30,326 nt of DNA from DATKZS01 sp035527835 [NCBI: bacterium] (GCA_035527835.1 DATKZS010000223.1:1-30326), one strand, 5' to 3'. Positions 23,961 through 30,326 are shown, numbered from the stretch's first letter. The notes: generated from the letters alone by a model not told the origin. Made by a program: numbers and translations.

Positions 23961-25046
23961 CTACTTCTCTTCCAGGTGCATCCATCTTCCGATCCCCCGG
24001 CCCTGGTAGGTGGACGTTGTCCCGTCCCGGCTGTACTTGATCGTGTAATCGCACCAACGGTCGTCAACCCAGCCGTTTCTGAAAAAATGCTTGGCCATTT
24101 CCAGGCTCGGGGGCAGGTTGCTGTAAAGGTCCTCCCGGAGCAAGAGCTCGCTCACCCGGACCTCCGCCGTGAGCGTCGCTCCCCCACCCTCCGCCCGGAG
24201 CTGGTAATGGCGCGGAAAGCGGAACTTGATCTCCGGGACCTCTTCCCAGTAGTCCCACGAAAGCGGATAAGAAGTCGAAGCGAACATCCGGCCGCCCTGG
24301 TCCACGAACACCAGCCGCTGAATCAGCTTCCCGCCAAACTGCTCCGGCTCGTTGAAATCCGTGACCGCGAACATGTGGTCCTCGCCGAAAAACCAGAACA
24401 CCCGCCATTGCGTCTGCGCATAAGCCGGATTGCGCACCTGGTTGTCATGGTTCATGGTGCCGAAGCCCTTCAAGCTGTAGCTCTGGCCGTCGCACACCGC
24501 CTCCACCTTGGCCCGCGCCCACGGGATGGGCAGGGTATAGGTGCTGTAAACCTTGCCGTTCGGGTTCACCACCCTCCCATCACCGTAAGTATAGGGGGGC
24601 GACAAAATGTCGTATTTGATGTCCGCCTTCACCGTGTCCATCTCCAGGTGCATGAAATATTTATCGCCCTTGAGCCACAACCGGTTCGGGCCCATGGTCA
24701 TGCCAAAGCCGTCCGCGTCGAACTTGACCTCGCTGTTGTCCACGAACACCAGCTCCCGAAATGCCTTCATGCCGGGCCGGCCCAGCACGAACATGACGGT
24801 GGCCTGGGTAATGTCGAACCCCACCGACACCGTGACCATGGAGCCGTCGGGAAAATTCATGTGATGGTAGTAGGCCTCGTCCCAGAAAATCCCCTTGAGC
24901 TGCCGGTGCCGGAAAGCCGCGAGCGGGTCGGCCGCGGGCGACGCCACCGGACCGTTCACCTGGCCCTTGAAAACGACCCAGTCATCCTGGGCCGGCGCCG
25001 CCGCGGCCAGCGCCATTAACGTACCGATGATAACTATGTATTTCAC
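23961..25046 (-). CDS. CrtC/AttH-like beta-barrel protein, copy 2, exported
   Basis: A 361-residue paralogue of the protein at 21768-22805, with the added signal peptide MKYIVIIGTLMALAAAAPAQ. Conserved stretches are VNGPV, YYHHMNFPDGSMVTV, GPNRLWLKGDKY, LPIPWARAKVEAV, NHDNQV, WFFGED, LTAEVRVSELLL and GRGIGRWMHLEEK. The fold is probably a lipocalin-like double barrel; the function is not established. Because this copy is exported and the other is not, the pair may work on the same kind of ligand on both sides of the membrane, like the two large GH172 proteins (inference). The start codon is GTG 25046 with GGGAG six bases upstream, which gives the complete signal peptide. It follows the URO-D gene at 25078 after 31 bp. 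Confidence 0.62.
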   Translation of the reverse strand: MKYIVIIGTLMALAAAAPAQDDWVVFKGQVNGPVASPAADPLAAFRHRQLKGIFWDEAYYHHMNFPDGSMVTVSVGFDITQATVMFVLGRPGMKAFRELVFVDNSEVKFDADGFGMTMGPNRLWLKGDKYFMHLEMDTVKADIKYDILSPPYTYGDGRVVNPNGKVYSTYTLPIPWARAKVEAVCDGQSYSLKGFGTMNHDNQVRNPAYAQTQWRVFWFFGEDHMFAVTDFNEPEQFGGKLIQRLVFVDQGGRMFASTSYPLSWDYWEEVPEIKFRFPRHYQLRAEGGGATLTAEVRVSELLLREDLYSNLPPSLEMAKHFFRNGWVDDRWCDYTIKYSRDGTTSTYQGRGIGRWMHLEEK

Positions 25047-25077
25047 GGCAAGCTCCCGGTCCTCCGTCTCTTCTTCC

Positions 25078-26205
25078 CTAGGCCCGGTTCAGCGGAAACG
25101 TCCCGTGCTCCCGGACCACTTCGGTCACCGCCTGGAGCCTTTCCCAGGTGGTGTTTTTCGGCACCGCGTCGTTGGAACCCAGGGCCATGCGCCGGCCGTC
25201 GCCCATGTTCCGGAGCACCTCCCGCGTGTATTCCTTGAGGTCCGCGGGCTCTTTCGAGGCGAAGGCCGTGGCGTCAATCCCGCCCATGATGAATTTTTCC
25301 GGTCCCCACAGCCGGCGGGCGGTGGCCAGGTCGGGAAGGCTCCCGGTGGGCGGCGTGGCCACGTCCACCAAGCCGTCGAGGGCCAGGCTTCCGATGGCCT
25401 CTCCGAACTCGAACAGGTGGCCGCAGGCGTGACTAAGTAAAATCTTGCCGGCCGGGTGGAGGATTTCGTAATACTCCCGGTACCAGCGCGGCGCGTATTT
25501 TTCCCAGATTTTGGGCGAGACCAGGGTTGACGACAGGTTTTCGTACTCGATGATCACGGGCGCCTTGCCCTCGGCGCAGGCCCGGCAGATCCTTTTCACC
25601 ATCCCGTGCATGGCCTCGAACAGCTCCTCCATCGCCTCGGTGTGGTCGAAGTAGAGGTACCAGAAGGTATCAATATCCATCTCGCTGTTGAGGATGGTGA
25701 GCATGGGGGTGCCGGGAACGGAGATGGTTGAGATGCCGTCGTCGCCGATGCGCTTTTCGGCCAGGTCGAACATGTAGGGCATGGGCACGAATTCAGCCAC
25801 CTCGTACATCCAGGTGAGGATCTTGACGTCCTCGATGGTCCGGACGCGGCGGCGGGTGGTCCAGGGAATGTTGGGAGATTCGGGGTTATACTTGAATTGC
25901 TCGGTCAAAGTACCGAGCGGGGTCTCGTAATTAATCTCGGTCACTCCATCCACGGTCCGCTGCTTCTTGGTCCAGAGCATCTTCTTGCCGGGGATCGTGG
26001 AGGTGAGGTAATAAGGCAGGGTCCCGAGGTAGTTGACGATATGCCGGAGCATGGCGTCGGCCCCGATCCTCCGGAAGCCGTCCACCTGGTCCACCCCGCC
26101 CAGGAAATAGCCGTCAATGCAGGGCGACCACGGAATGCGGTCAACGTCCTCGCCGCGCAGCGCGGCCATGATCCTCTCCCGTCCGCTCATGGTTTCCGTT
26201 GACAT
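25078..26205 (-). CDS. URO-D-fold methyltransferase C
   Basis: A 375-residue URO-D superfamily protein of a different branch from its neighbours. It opens with SGRERIMAALRGEDVDRIPW, the usual start of the MtaA/MtbA-like and uroporphyrinogen-decarboxylase families. The zinc pair appears in SHACGH at about residues 257-262, followed by GGIDATAF and a C-terminal ALGSNDAVPKNTTWERL in place of a Cys-bearing GCG motif. The role is probably methyl transfer linked to the corrinoid protein, but true substrate and direction are unknown. ATG 26205 has GAGGAG seven bases upstream. The first codons overlap, in another frame, with a truncated URO-D start at 26141-26275. A CrtC/AttH-like gene follows, as in the neighbouring pair. 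Confidence 0.83.
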   Translation of the reverse strand: MSTETMSGRERIMAALRGEDVDRIPWSPCIDGYFLGGVDQVDGFRRIGADAMLRHIVNYLGTLPYYLTSTIPGKKMLWTKKQRTVDGVTEINYETPLGTLTEQFKYNPESPNIPWTTRRRVRTIEDVKILTWMYEVAEFVPMPYMFDLAEKRIGDDGISTISVPGTPMLTILNSEMDIDTFWYLYFDHTEAMEELFEAMHGMVKRICRACAEGKAPVIIEYENLSSTLVSPKIWEKYAPRWYREYYEILHPAGKILLSHACGHLFEFGEAIGSLALDGLVDVATPPTGSLPDLATARRLWGPEKFIMGGIDATAFASKEPADLKEYTREVLRNMGDGRRMALGSNDAVPKNTTWERLQAVTEVVREHGTFPLNRA

Positions 26206-26275
26206 TCAGTTCTCCTCGTTCCATCAGCATTGGGCCGAAATCGGTTTGCCGCTTGAACGGCGTCCCGATCTTCAT
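26141..26275 (-). pseudogene. Truncated 5' end of a URO-D-type gene
   Basis: A 44-codon frame starts with ATG 26275 behind GGGAGG. It reads MKIGTPFKRQTDFGPMLMER, strongly like the start of the URO-D protein at 28243 (MKIGKPFKQTHDFEHMRKVM) and that at 23926. After about 20 codons the likeness ends, and the frame runs out of phase into the next URO-D gene. It looks like the surviving head of a lost methyltransferase gene. It may still be translated as a short leader, since its ribosome site is intact. Confidence 0.7.
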
Positions 26276-26286
26276 GCCGCGCCTCC

Positions 26287-27042
26287 CTACAGATTCTTGA
26301 TCGCTTCCTGGGCCAGTCTCTTGTAGAGCCGGTTCTCGGGCACGGCCCCGGGAAGGGCATCATCGGGCTGGCTCACGCAGAACCGGTATTCCTTCCGCGC
26401 CTGGTCTTTCTTGCCGCCCAGTTGGTTGGCGGCGCCCAGGAAGAAGTGGTTCCTGAGGTAGCGCGGCTCGATCTTGATGGCGCGCTGATAGAGCCAGATC
26501 GCGTCATCGTTCGAGAAGTGGAAAAACCGGCCCAGCAGAGAGGGCAGCGAGTTGATCACCAGCGCCCAATAGCAATAGACCCCGCCGTACTCGTACCCGA
26601 CGTCGCTCTTGGACACCATGATGGTGGCCACCAGGGCCTCCTTGAACGCGAAGCCCGAGAAGACCCCCTTCATCAGGGTCTTGCCCGCCATGTTCCACAT
26701 CAGCCAGTAATTCGCACCCGGGTTGTCCTCGTCCCGCGCCAGCACTTCGTTGCACGCCTTGATCCCCTTTTCCATGAGCTCGATCACCCGGTCCTTGCCC
26801 ATCTCCGGGTCCTGCTCAAAGGCCCAGCAGGTCGCGTGGGCCAGCTTGACGCGGACCGCCGCGTCCGCCGGGTTCCGGGCCGCGTATTGCTCATAGAGCT
26901 GGATCGCGACCAACGTCTGCGCCTTGTTGTCCCGGCCGGCCCAGGCCGCGTCCGCCCGCGCCAGAAGATCTTCCGCCGCCTGGCCGGAAAAAGGCGCGAA
27001 CAGCAATGCGGCCAGCGCCCATGACACCGACGATTTATTCAT
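26287..27042 (-). CDS. Exported TatT-like TPR protein
   Basis: A 251-residue protein with a signal peptide (MNKSSVSWALAALLFAPFSG, cleavage near QAAED). The rest is helical with TPR-like repeats: YEQYAARNPADAAVRVKLAHA, split over two helices, an ACNEVLARDEDNPGANYWL repeat, and DDAIWLYQRAIKIEPRYLRN with FFLGAANQLGGKKDQARKEY. The GGVYCYWALVINSLPSLLG segment resembles TatT, the TPR component that accompanies some TRAP transporters in the periplasm. No TRAP transporter genes are present here, so it more likely serves as a binding or scaffolding protein for an unknown ligand. AAGGAGG lies six bases before ATG 27042. It is flanked by URO-D-type genes in the same direction. Confidence 0.7.
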   Translation of the reverse strand: MNKSSVSWALAALLFAPFSGQAAEDLLARADAAWAGRDNKAQTLVAIQLYEQYAARNPADAAVRVKLAHATCWAFEQDPEMGKDRVIELMEKGIKACNEVLARDEDNPGANYWLMWNMAGKTLMKGVFSGFAFKEALVATIMVSKSDVGYEYGGVYCYWALVINSLPSLLGRFFHFSNDDAIWLYQRAIKIEPRYLRNHFFLGAANQLGGKKDQARKEYRFCVSQPDDALPGAVPENRLYKRLAQEAIKNL

Positions 27043-27093
27043 TGCCGCCTCCTTGCACCCCGCCGATGACTCTCGGCCTTGGTCCGCTACTCT

Positions 27094-27117
27094 CCCCGGT
27101 CTCCGAGCCGGCCGGGG
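27094..27117 (-). other. Intercistronic GC-rich hairpin
   Basis: CCCCGG (27094-27099) and CCGGGG (27112-27117) can pair around a 12-nt loop, just after the stop of the first URO-D gene and before the TPR gene. No U-run follows on the minus strand, so a full intrinsic terminator is unlikely. It may tune the levels of downstream genes or stabilise mRNA ends. Confidence 0.35.
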
Positions 27118-27121
27118 CGCT

Positions 27122-28243
27122 TTAATGCTCCCCGTTCCATTTCCGGGTCTCGTCGAGCATGGCGAAATAGTTCTCGACCTTGCAGTAGTTGGTCACGGAA
27201 TTGCCTGAGCCCATGATGTAGCCGCCGCCGGGAGCGCAAACTTCAAGAATCCGTCGAGTCCTCTTCCGGACTTGCTCCACGGTGCCCCGCGCCAAGAGGT
27301 CCACGTCCACCCCGCCGATGATGCAGATGCGGTCGTGGTACTTTTTGTACACCTCCTCCACCGGCTCGATGTTGTCCTGGAAGGAGTGGCGGCCGTCTAT
27401 CCCCACCGTCTCGATCAGGTCCTCCATGATCGCGTCAATCTGGCCGCAGGAATGAAAGAGGAAGGGCTTGCCGTGGCGATGGACCGCCTCGGCCGAACGC
27501 CGGTAGCGGGGAATCAGGTTTTCCCGGATCCATCGCGGCGACATCATGGTCCCGTTGTTGAAGGCCAGGTCGTCGGCATAGATGAACGCGCCCACCCCCT
27601 TGTGGGCCGCGCATTTTTCCAGGGCGGCCAGCTCGATCTCGTGCAGCTTGTCAAGAATGTCGGTCACCAGGTCGGGCTCCTCGATGCTCTTCATCGCCAT
27701 CTGCTCGAACCCCAGCAGACAGCGCAGGTCCTCGAAAATCCCGATGCTGAAGGCGATGACCTTCATGGTCCGGGGAATGCGCCATTGGGTGAAACTGATG
27801 GGCGCCATGTTGACGGACCGGGGCGAGGGCCAGGGGAACCGCTCAAAGTCCTCCCGGTTGCGGATCAGTCCCTCATGCTCGTTCTGCCAGGCCCGGACCA
27901 GGTCCTCCTGCTTGGGGTTCTTGCGGAGGTGCTTGGCCGTCCGGGGCATGAGAATAATGGGGGTCATGATGACATAGTCGTATCCCATCCCTTTATAAAA
28001 GGCGATGGCCATGCGCATCAGCTTGAACCCGAACCACATCTGCGAGAGCGTCGGCCGGGGGCCGGGATCGGAAAACTCCGCCACCCGGTCCATGGGAAAA
28101 TTCCAGCCGAGAATCGCGCAGGCGATCTCCGCGTCCACCACGCCCTCGAAAATCGGCACCGGACCGGACGTGGTCTCGCGCATCATGACCTTCCTCATGT
28201 GCTCGAAATCATGAGTTTGCTTGAAAGGCTTTCCGATTTTCAT
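27122..28243 (-). CDS. URO-D-fold methyltransferase D, first gene of the leftward set
   Basis: A 373-residue URO-D superfamily protein, closest within the window to that at 22802-23926. It starts MKIGKPFKQTHDFEHMRK and has HSCGQ at about residues 262-266, SFQDNIEPVEEVYKKY, GGVDVDLLARGT, and GSGNSVTNYCKVENYFAM at the end. Thus the His-X-Cys zinc pair is kept and the canonical third Cys position is not. The function is probably corrinoid-linked methyl transfer (inference from family and from the corrinoid gene downstream). ATG 28243 is preceded by AAGGG about five bases upstream. Its leader of about 240 nt starts at a promoter near 28.5 kb and carries a 24-bp perfect inverted repeat. Confidence 0.83.
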   Translation of the reverse strand: MKIGKPFKQTHDFEHMRKVMMRETTSGPVPIFEGVVDAEIACAILGWNFPMDRVAEFSDPGPRPTLSQMWFGFKLMRMAIAFYKGMGYDYVIMTPIILMPRTAKHLRKNPKQEDLVRAWQNEHEGLIRNREDFERFPWPSPRSVNMAPISFTQWRIPRTMKVIAFSIGIFEDLRCLLGFEQMAMKSIEEPDLVTDILDKLHEIELAALEKCAAHKGVGAFIYADDLAFNNGTMMSPRWIRENLIPRYRRSAEAVHRHGKPFLFHSCGQIDAIMEDLIETVGIDGRHSFQDNIEPVEEVYKKYHDRICIIGGVDVDLLARGTVEQVRKRTRRILEVCAPGGGYIMGSGNSVTNYCKVENYFAMLDETRKWNGEH

Positions 28244-28318
28244 GGTCCCTTCTGAATATGGTCGCCGCTCCGATCTTTCGTGAACGCGGCTTTTTTCCCA
28301 TGTTCTGCTCAGAAAATA

Positions 28319-28405
28319 ATTTTTGACAGGATTAACAGGATGAACAGGATGAAAGAAAATAAGCATCTACTCGCTCCGGAACATCCTGTTAATCCTGTCA
28401 AAAAT
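28319..28405. repeat. 24-bp perfect inverted repeat with GACAGGAT/AACAGGAT units
   Basis: The arms at 28319-28342 and 28382-28405 are exact inverted copies; their core is GACAGGATTAACAGGATG. The left arm continues with another AACAGGATG unit. In the leader of the URO-D gene the RNA could fold into a long hairpin around a 39-nt spacer. I recall similar sequences as dispersed intergenic repeats in unrelated bacteria, but I cannot check that here. Confidence 0.85.
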
Positions 28406-28474
28406 CTTTTCATTATTTCCGGGCGCCGCCTCGCGGCATGAGGAGCTGTCAGTTATTGATGTCACCTTCCCTGC

Positions 28475-28505
28475 ATTGGTTTACTATGTGACTTAGTAAA
28501 CCAAT
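28475..28505. promoter_or_regulatory. 31-bp operator-like palindrome
   Basis: The perfect 12-bp arms ATTGGTTTACTA (28475-28486) and TAGTAAACCAAT (28494-28505) surround a 7-bp centre TGTGACT. The palindrome covers the -10 region of the leftward promoter, the usual place for a repressor site. The FadR-type regulator encoded at 20865-21644 is the natural candidate, by position only. On the galU side it lies some 400 bp upstream. Confidence 0.75.
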
Positions 28506-28521
28506 TTATTTGCTTTGTCAA
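28493..28521 (-). promoter_or_regulatory. Promoter of the leftward gene set
   Basis: On the minus strand a perfect -35 box TTGACA (28516-28521) is followed after 17 bp by TACTAA (28493-28498), a weak -10. TTTACT with a 15-bp spacer is an alternative. The weak -10 lies inside the palindrome. Transcription would begin near 28486 and leave a leader of about 240 nt before the first URO-D gene. Confidence 0.55.
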
Positions 28522-28771
28522 GAAAAAAATGGGCCTCTTCCTCTTAAAAATCACTTCCTCTAAATATTCATCTTTTATTTCAGATAGTTAACGCTAAGTT
28601 GAAAAATAAAAAATTTCCAACCGTGACAAAAGGGCTGAAACCGCGGGGGGCAAAAGGAGGCGGGAAGGGTTGTTTCTGTCCGGCCCAGGTCAGACCGGGA
28701 TGAGCCGACCGTCTGGGTGGCCGAAGATTTGCTCGGGACCGGAACCCGCCAGGCCGAAAGAATGGCGGGTA
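28506..28771. other. Intergenic stretch with unexplained GC-rich segment
   Basis: The gap between the leftward promoter and galU has an AT-rich part (to about 28620) and then a GC-rich part with several self-complementary pieces, such as CCCGCCA (28745-28751) with TGGCGGG (28763-28769). The minus-strand frame over 28575-28817 has no recognisable domain. I recognise no known riboswitch or RNA family. It could be a structured leader, an RNA gene or a decayed insertion. Confidence 0.4.
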
Positions 28772-28800
28772 TTGACTGCGCGCCTGCCCGCAAGCAAAAT
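28772..28800 (+). promoter_or_regulatory. Candidate galU promoter
   Basis: TTGACT (28772-28777) and CAAAAT (28795-28800) are separated by exactly 17 bp, matching five and four of six consensus bases. This lies about 100 bp before the galU start and just downstream of a 7-bp hairpin. I see no operator at this site. Confidence 0.4.
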
Positions 28801-28909
28801 CGGGGCGCGCCCTTCACCTTAAGCAGGGCACTAGAACGTTTTCCGGCATCGTGGTAAACTACGCTAAACTGCTGCAGCGGCGAGGAAGTTATTAATGGCG
28901 AGGAGAGGC

Positions 28910-29782
28910 ATGAAGATCAGGAAGGCGGTGATCCCGGCGGCGGGGCTGGGCACGAGGTTTTTGCCCGCGACCAAGTGTTTTCCCAAGGAGATGATCCCGG
29001 TGGTGGACAAGCCTCTGATCCAGTACATGGTTGAGGAGGCGGCGGCGTCGGGGATTGAGCAGGTGGTGCTGGTGGTCTCGCGGGGCAAGGACCAGCTTGC
29101 AAGCCACTTTGACGCGGCGCCGGAGCTGGAGGACGCGCTCAAGGAGAAGAAGAAGACGGCGCTCTTGGATGAGGTGCGGCGCCTGAACGGTCTTTGCGAG
29201 ATCATCGCGGTGCGGCAGGAGCGGCCGCTGGGCCTGGGCCACGCCATCGGGTGCGCGCGGGGCGTGGTGGGCGACGAGCCGTTCGTGGTCATGCTTCCCG
29301 ACGACATGATCTTCTGCCCGGAGTACCCGGGATGCAAACAGCTAATGGACGTGTACGAGAAATACGGGGAGTCCGTGGTCGGCCTGATCGAGACGCCGCC
29401 CCACCAGGTGTCGTGGTACGGCATGGTCAAGTTCGAGCCGGTGGCGGACAAGGTGGTCCGGGTCCTGGACTGCATCGAAAAGCCCAAGCCGGAAGAGGCC
29501 CCCTCCAACCTCGGCATCGTGGCCCGCTACCTCTTCACCCCCGACATCTTCGACGCCATCGCCCAGACGCCTCCCGGCATCGGCTCCGAGATCCAGATCA
29601 CCGACGCCATCAAGCGCCGCGCCCGCGAGGGAAAAATCATGGGCCGCATCTTCGACGGCCTCCGCTTCGACGCCGGCGACAAATTGGGCTTCCTCGAAGC
29701 CACCCTCCACTACGCGCTCCATCACCCCGAGCTGGGCGGGCGCTTCCGGGAGATGGCACGGGAGATGCTCAATAAAAAATGA
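28910..29782 (+). CDS. galU: UTP-glucose-1-phosphate uridylyltransferase
   Basis: A 290-residue nucleotidyltransferase that makes UDP-glucose from UTP and glucose-1-phosphate in the cytoplasm. The N-terminus has the GalU signature AVIPAAGLGTRFLPATK followed by FPKEMIPVVDKPLIQYMVEE; the usual Ala after ATK is Cys, a small variation. Further family marks are PLGLGHAI, VVMLPDDMI, the ECIEKP-like DCIEKPKPEEAPS, GRYxFTP-like ARYLFTPDIF and GSEIQITDAI. ATG 28910 has AGGAG four bases upstream and begins in the usual family way; ATG 28895 in the same frame, with AGGAAG upstream, is an alternative that adds five residues. It diverges from the leftward gene set and may supply UDP-glucose for envelope glycans. 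The link to the GT-C gene at the other end is only thematic. Confidence 0.95.
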   Translation: MKIRKAVIPAAGLGTRFLPATKCFPKEMIPVVDKPLIQYMVEEAAASGIEQVVLVVSRGKDQLASHFDAAPELEDALKEKKKTALLDEVRRLNGLCEIIAVRQERPLGLGHAIGCARGVVGDEPFVVMLPDDMIFCPEYPGCKQLMDVYEKYGESVVGLIETPPHQVSWYGMVKFEPVADKVVRVLDCIEKPKPEEAPSNLGIVARYLFTPDIFDAIAQTPPGIGSEIQITDAIKRRAREGKIMGRIFDGLRFDAGDKLGFLEATLHYALHHPELGGRFREMAREMLNKK

Positions 29783-29850
29783 TCTTGCCCGCTCATGTGA
29801 GTTGCCCGGCGCCAACTCTTGTACTCCGCGAACCGCTTGATCTCGTCATA

Positions 29851-30234
29851 TCATGAGATTGTAAACTTGATTCGTTCCTTTTGGGTATAGATGATTGTGC
29901 CGCTTTGGACTGGCACAATTTCACACGGCTCTTTTGAGAAATTGATATTGCCTATCAAACTTCCGTCGCGAGTATACAGCGAGACGATATATCCGCTTTT
30001 TGTGATGAATCCCCAAGTGGCGAAAGAGCAAAGTTCTCCTTTTCCAATATCAATGTGATTAACGACTCTATCGTCTTGAATTACATAAATGCTGTAATTA
30101 GTCTGAATGTAGAGGTAAGATTCTCTCTCCTCAATCATTCTGACAGTCTCGTCAGCAACGAAAGTCTTTAAAACCCTACCTTCCCTATTATTAAGGGGAG
30201 CAAGGTAATTTGGACAATTTTCCCTCATTTTCAT
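29851..30234 (-). CDS. Small AT-rich protein of unknown function
   Basis: A 127-residue protein that I do not recognise. It is rich in short beta-strand-like stretches (ESYLYIQTNYSIYVIQDD, GYIVSLYTRDGSLIGNINF), as in beta-propeller blades or a beta-sandwich, with no signal peptide or membrane segment. Its DNA is much more AT-rich than the neighbours, with codons such as ATA, TTT and AAT that are rare elsewhere in the window, which points to recent acquisition. Its ATG overlaps the stop of the partial gene upstream (ATGA), and there is no separate ribosome site, so it is probably made by coupled translation. It is convergent with galU. Confidence 0.6.
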   Translation of the reverse strand: MKMRENCPNYLAPLNNREGRVLKTFVADETVRMIEERESYLYIQTNYSIYVIQDDRVVNHIDIGKGELCSFATWGFITKSGYIVSLYTRDGSLIGNINFSKEPCEIVPVQSGTIIYTQKERIKFTIS

Positions 30235-30326
30235 GCCGCCGCGTAGCGCACGCTGGGCGCGCGGAAAAAGGAGCGGACCACCGTGGGCTGGCGCTGGGTG
30301 CTGCGCAGATACCCATGGAGGTCAGC
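30231..30326 (-). CDS. C-terminal end of an unknown gene, cut by the window edge
   Basis: The last 31 codons of a minus-strand frame are visible, ending RSFFRAPSVRYAAA-stop. The frame is open to the window edge and has the GC-rich codon use of the main genome. The TGA overlaps the start of the AT-rich gene by 4 bp. Too little is seen to name a family. Confidence 0.45.
   Translation of the reverse strand, partial: ADLHGYLRSTQRQPTVVRSFFRAPSVRYAAA

Noticed and set aside
28244-28474. Cobalamin riboswitch in the leader of the corrinoid-related gene set
   Set aside because: I looked for the conserved B12-box (GCCACTG) and its partner elements and did not find them on either strand. The leader mostly holds the 24-bp inverted repeat.
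28575-28817. 80-codon minus-strand frame upstream of galU
   Set aside because: No ribosome site, domain or family resemblance; it overlaps the candidate galU promoter. It is treated as chance.
29783-29850. galU terminator
   Set aside because: The 68-bp gap has a GGCGCC core but no stable stem followed by a U-run, so I could not support a terminator.

Overview
The window is high-GC bacterial DNA, clearly above 60% G+C by eye, with dense coding. Almost every gene lies on the minus strand. Between about 28.5 kb and 1.8 kb, 21 genes run leftward with short gaps or 4-bp overlaps. Only a GT-C type membrane glycosyltransferase (left end) and galU (right end) are on the plus strand. The content suggests an anaerobic polysaccharide degrader of the PVC group (Lentisphaerota, Kiritimatiellota, Planctomycetota) or a related uncultivated lineage: GH172, GH15 and GH4 enzymes, a PIG-L deacetylase, many URO-D-fold methyltransferases with a corrinoid protein, a FadR-type regulator, and several families of short intergenic inverted repeats. 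That placement is inference; no rRNA or other phylogenetic marker is present.

Layout from right to left, in the direction of the main gene set. A sharp 31-bp palindrome overlaps a promoter with a perfect -35 box near 28.5 kb. It is followed by a URO-D methyltransferase, a TatT-like TPR protein, a truncated URO-D start, and two tandem pairs of [URO-D + CrtC/AttH-like beta-barrel protein]. Next come a remnant of a third CrtC/AttH-like gene, a FadR-type regulator, a fourth URO-D protein and one corrinoid protein. Three DUF2961/GH172 proteins follow: one of ordinary size and two unusually large ones, of which one is a lipoprotein. Then come a nitronate-monooxygenase-like flavoprotein, an amino-sugar block (BadF-type kinase, NagB-like protein, GH4 glycosidase), an FAD oxidoreductase, two tandem MFS transporters, an exported PIG-L deacetylase and an exported GH15-like glucoamylase.

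How the genes may work together (inference): surface or periplasmic enzymes (GH15-like, PIG-L, lipoprotein GH172) trim and deacetylate a glycan. MFS carriers import the products, and cytoplasmic GH172, GH4, kinase and NagB-like enzymes convert them. The corrinoid/URO-D set would remove methyl groups from methylated sugars or another methylated substrate. The combination of corrinoid methyl transfer, GH172 and CrtC/AttH-like partners is the best candidate for an undescribed system here.

The window is also rich in small repeats. There is a 260-bp MITE-like element with terminal inverted repeats and an 11-12 bp target duplication, and a second copy that abuts the start codon of the GT-C gene. 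A 59-bp cruciform repeat is inserted in frame inside that same gene, with a sister copy between two cistrons. Two further inverted tandem-repeat hairpins occupy other intergenic spaces. The far right end holds a small AT-rich gene of unlike composition, coupled to a partial upstream gene.
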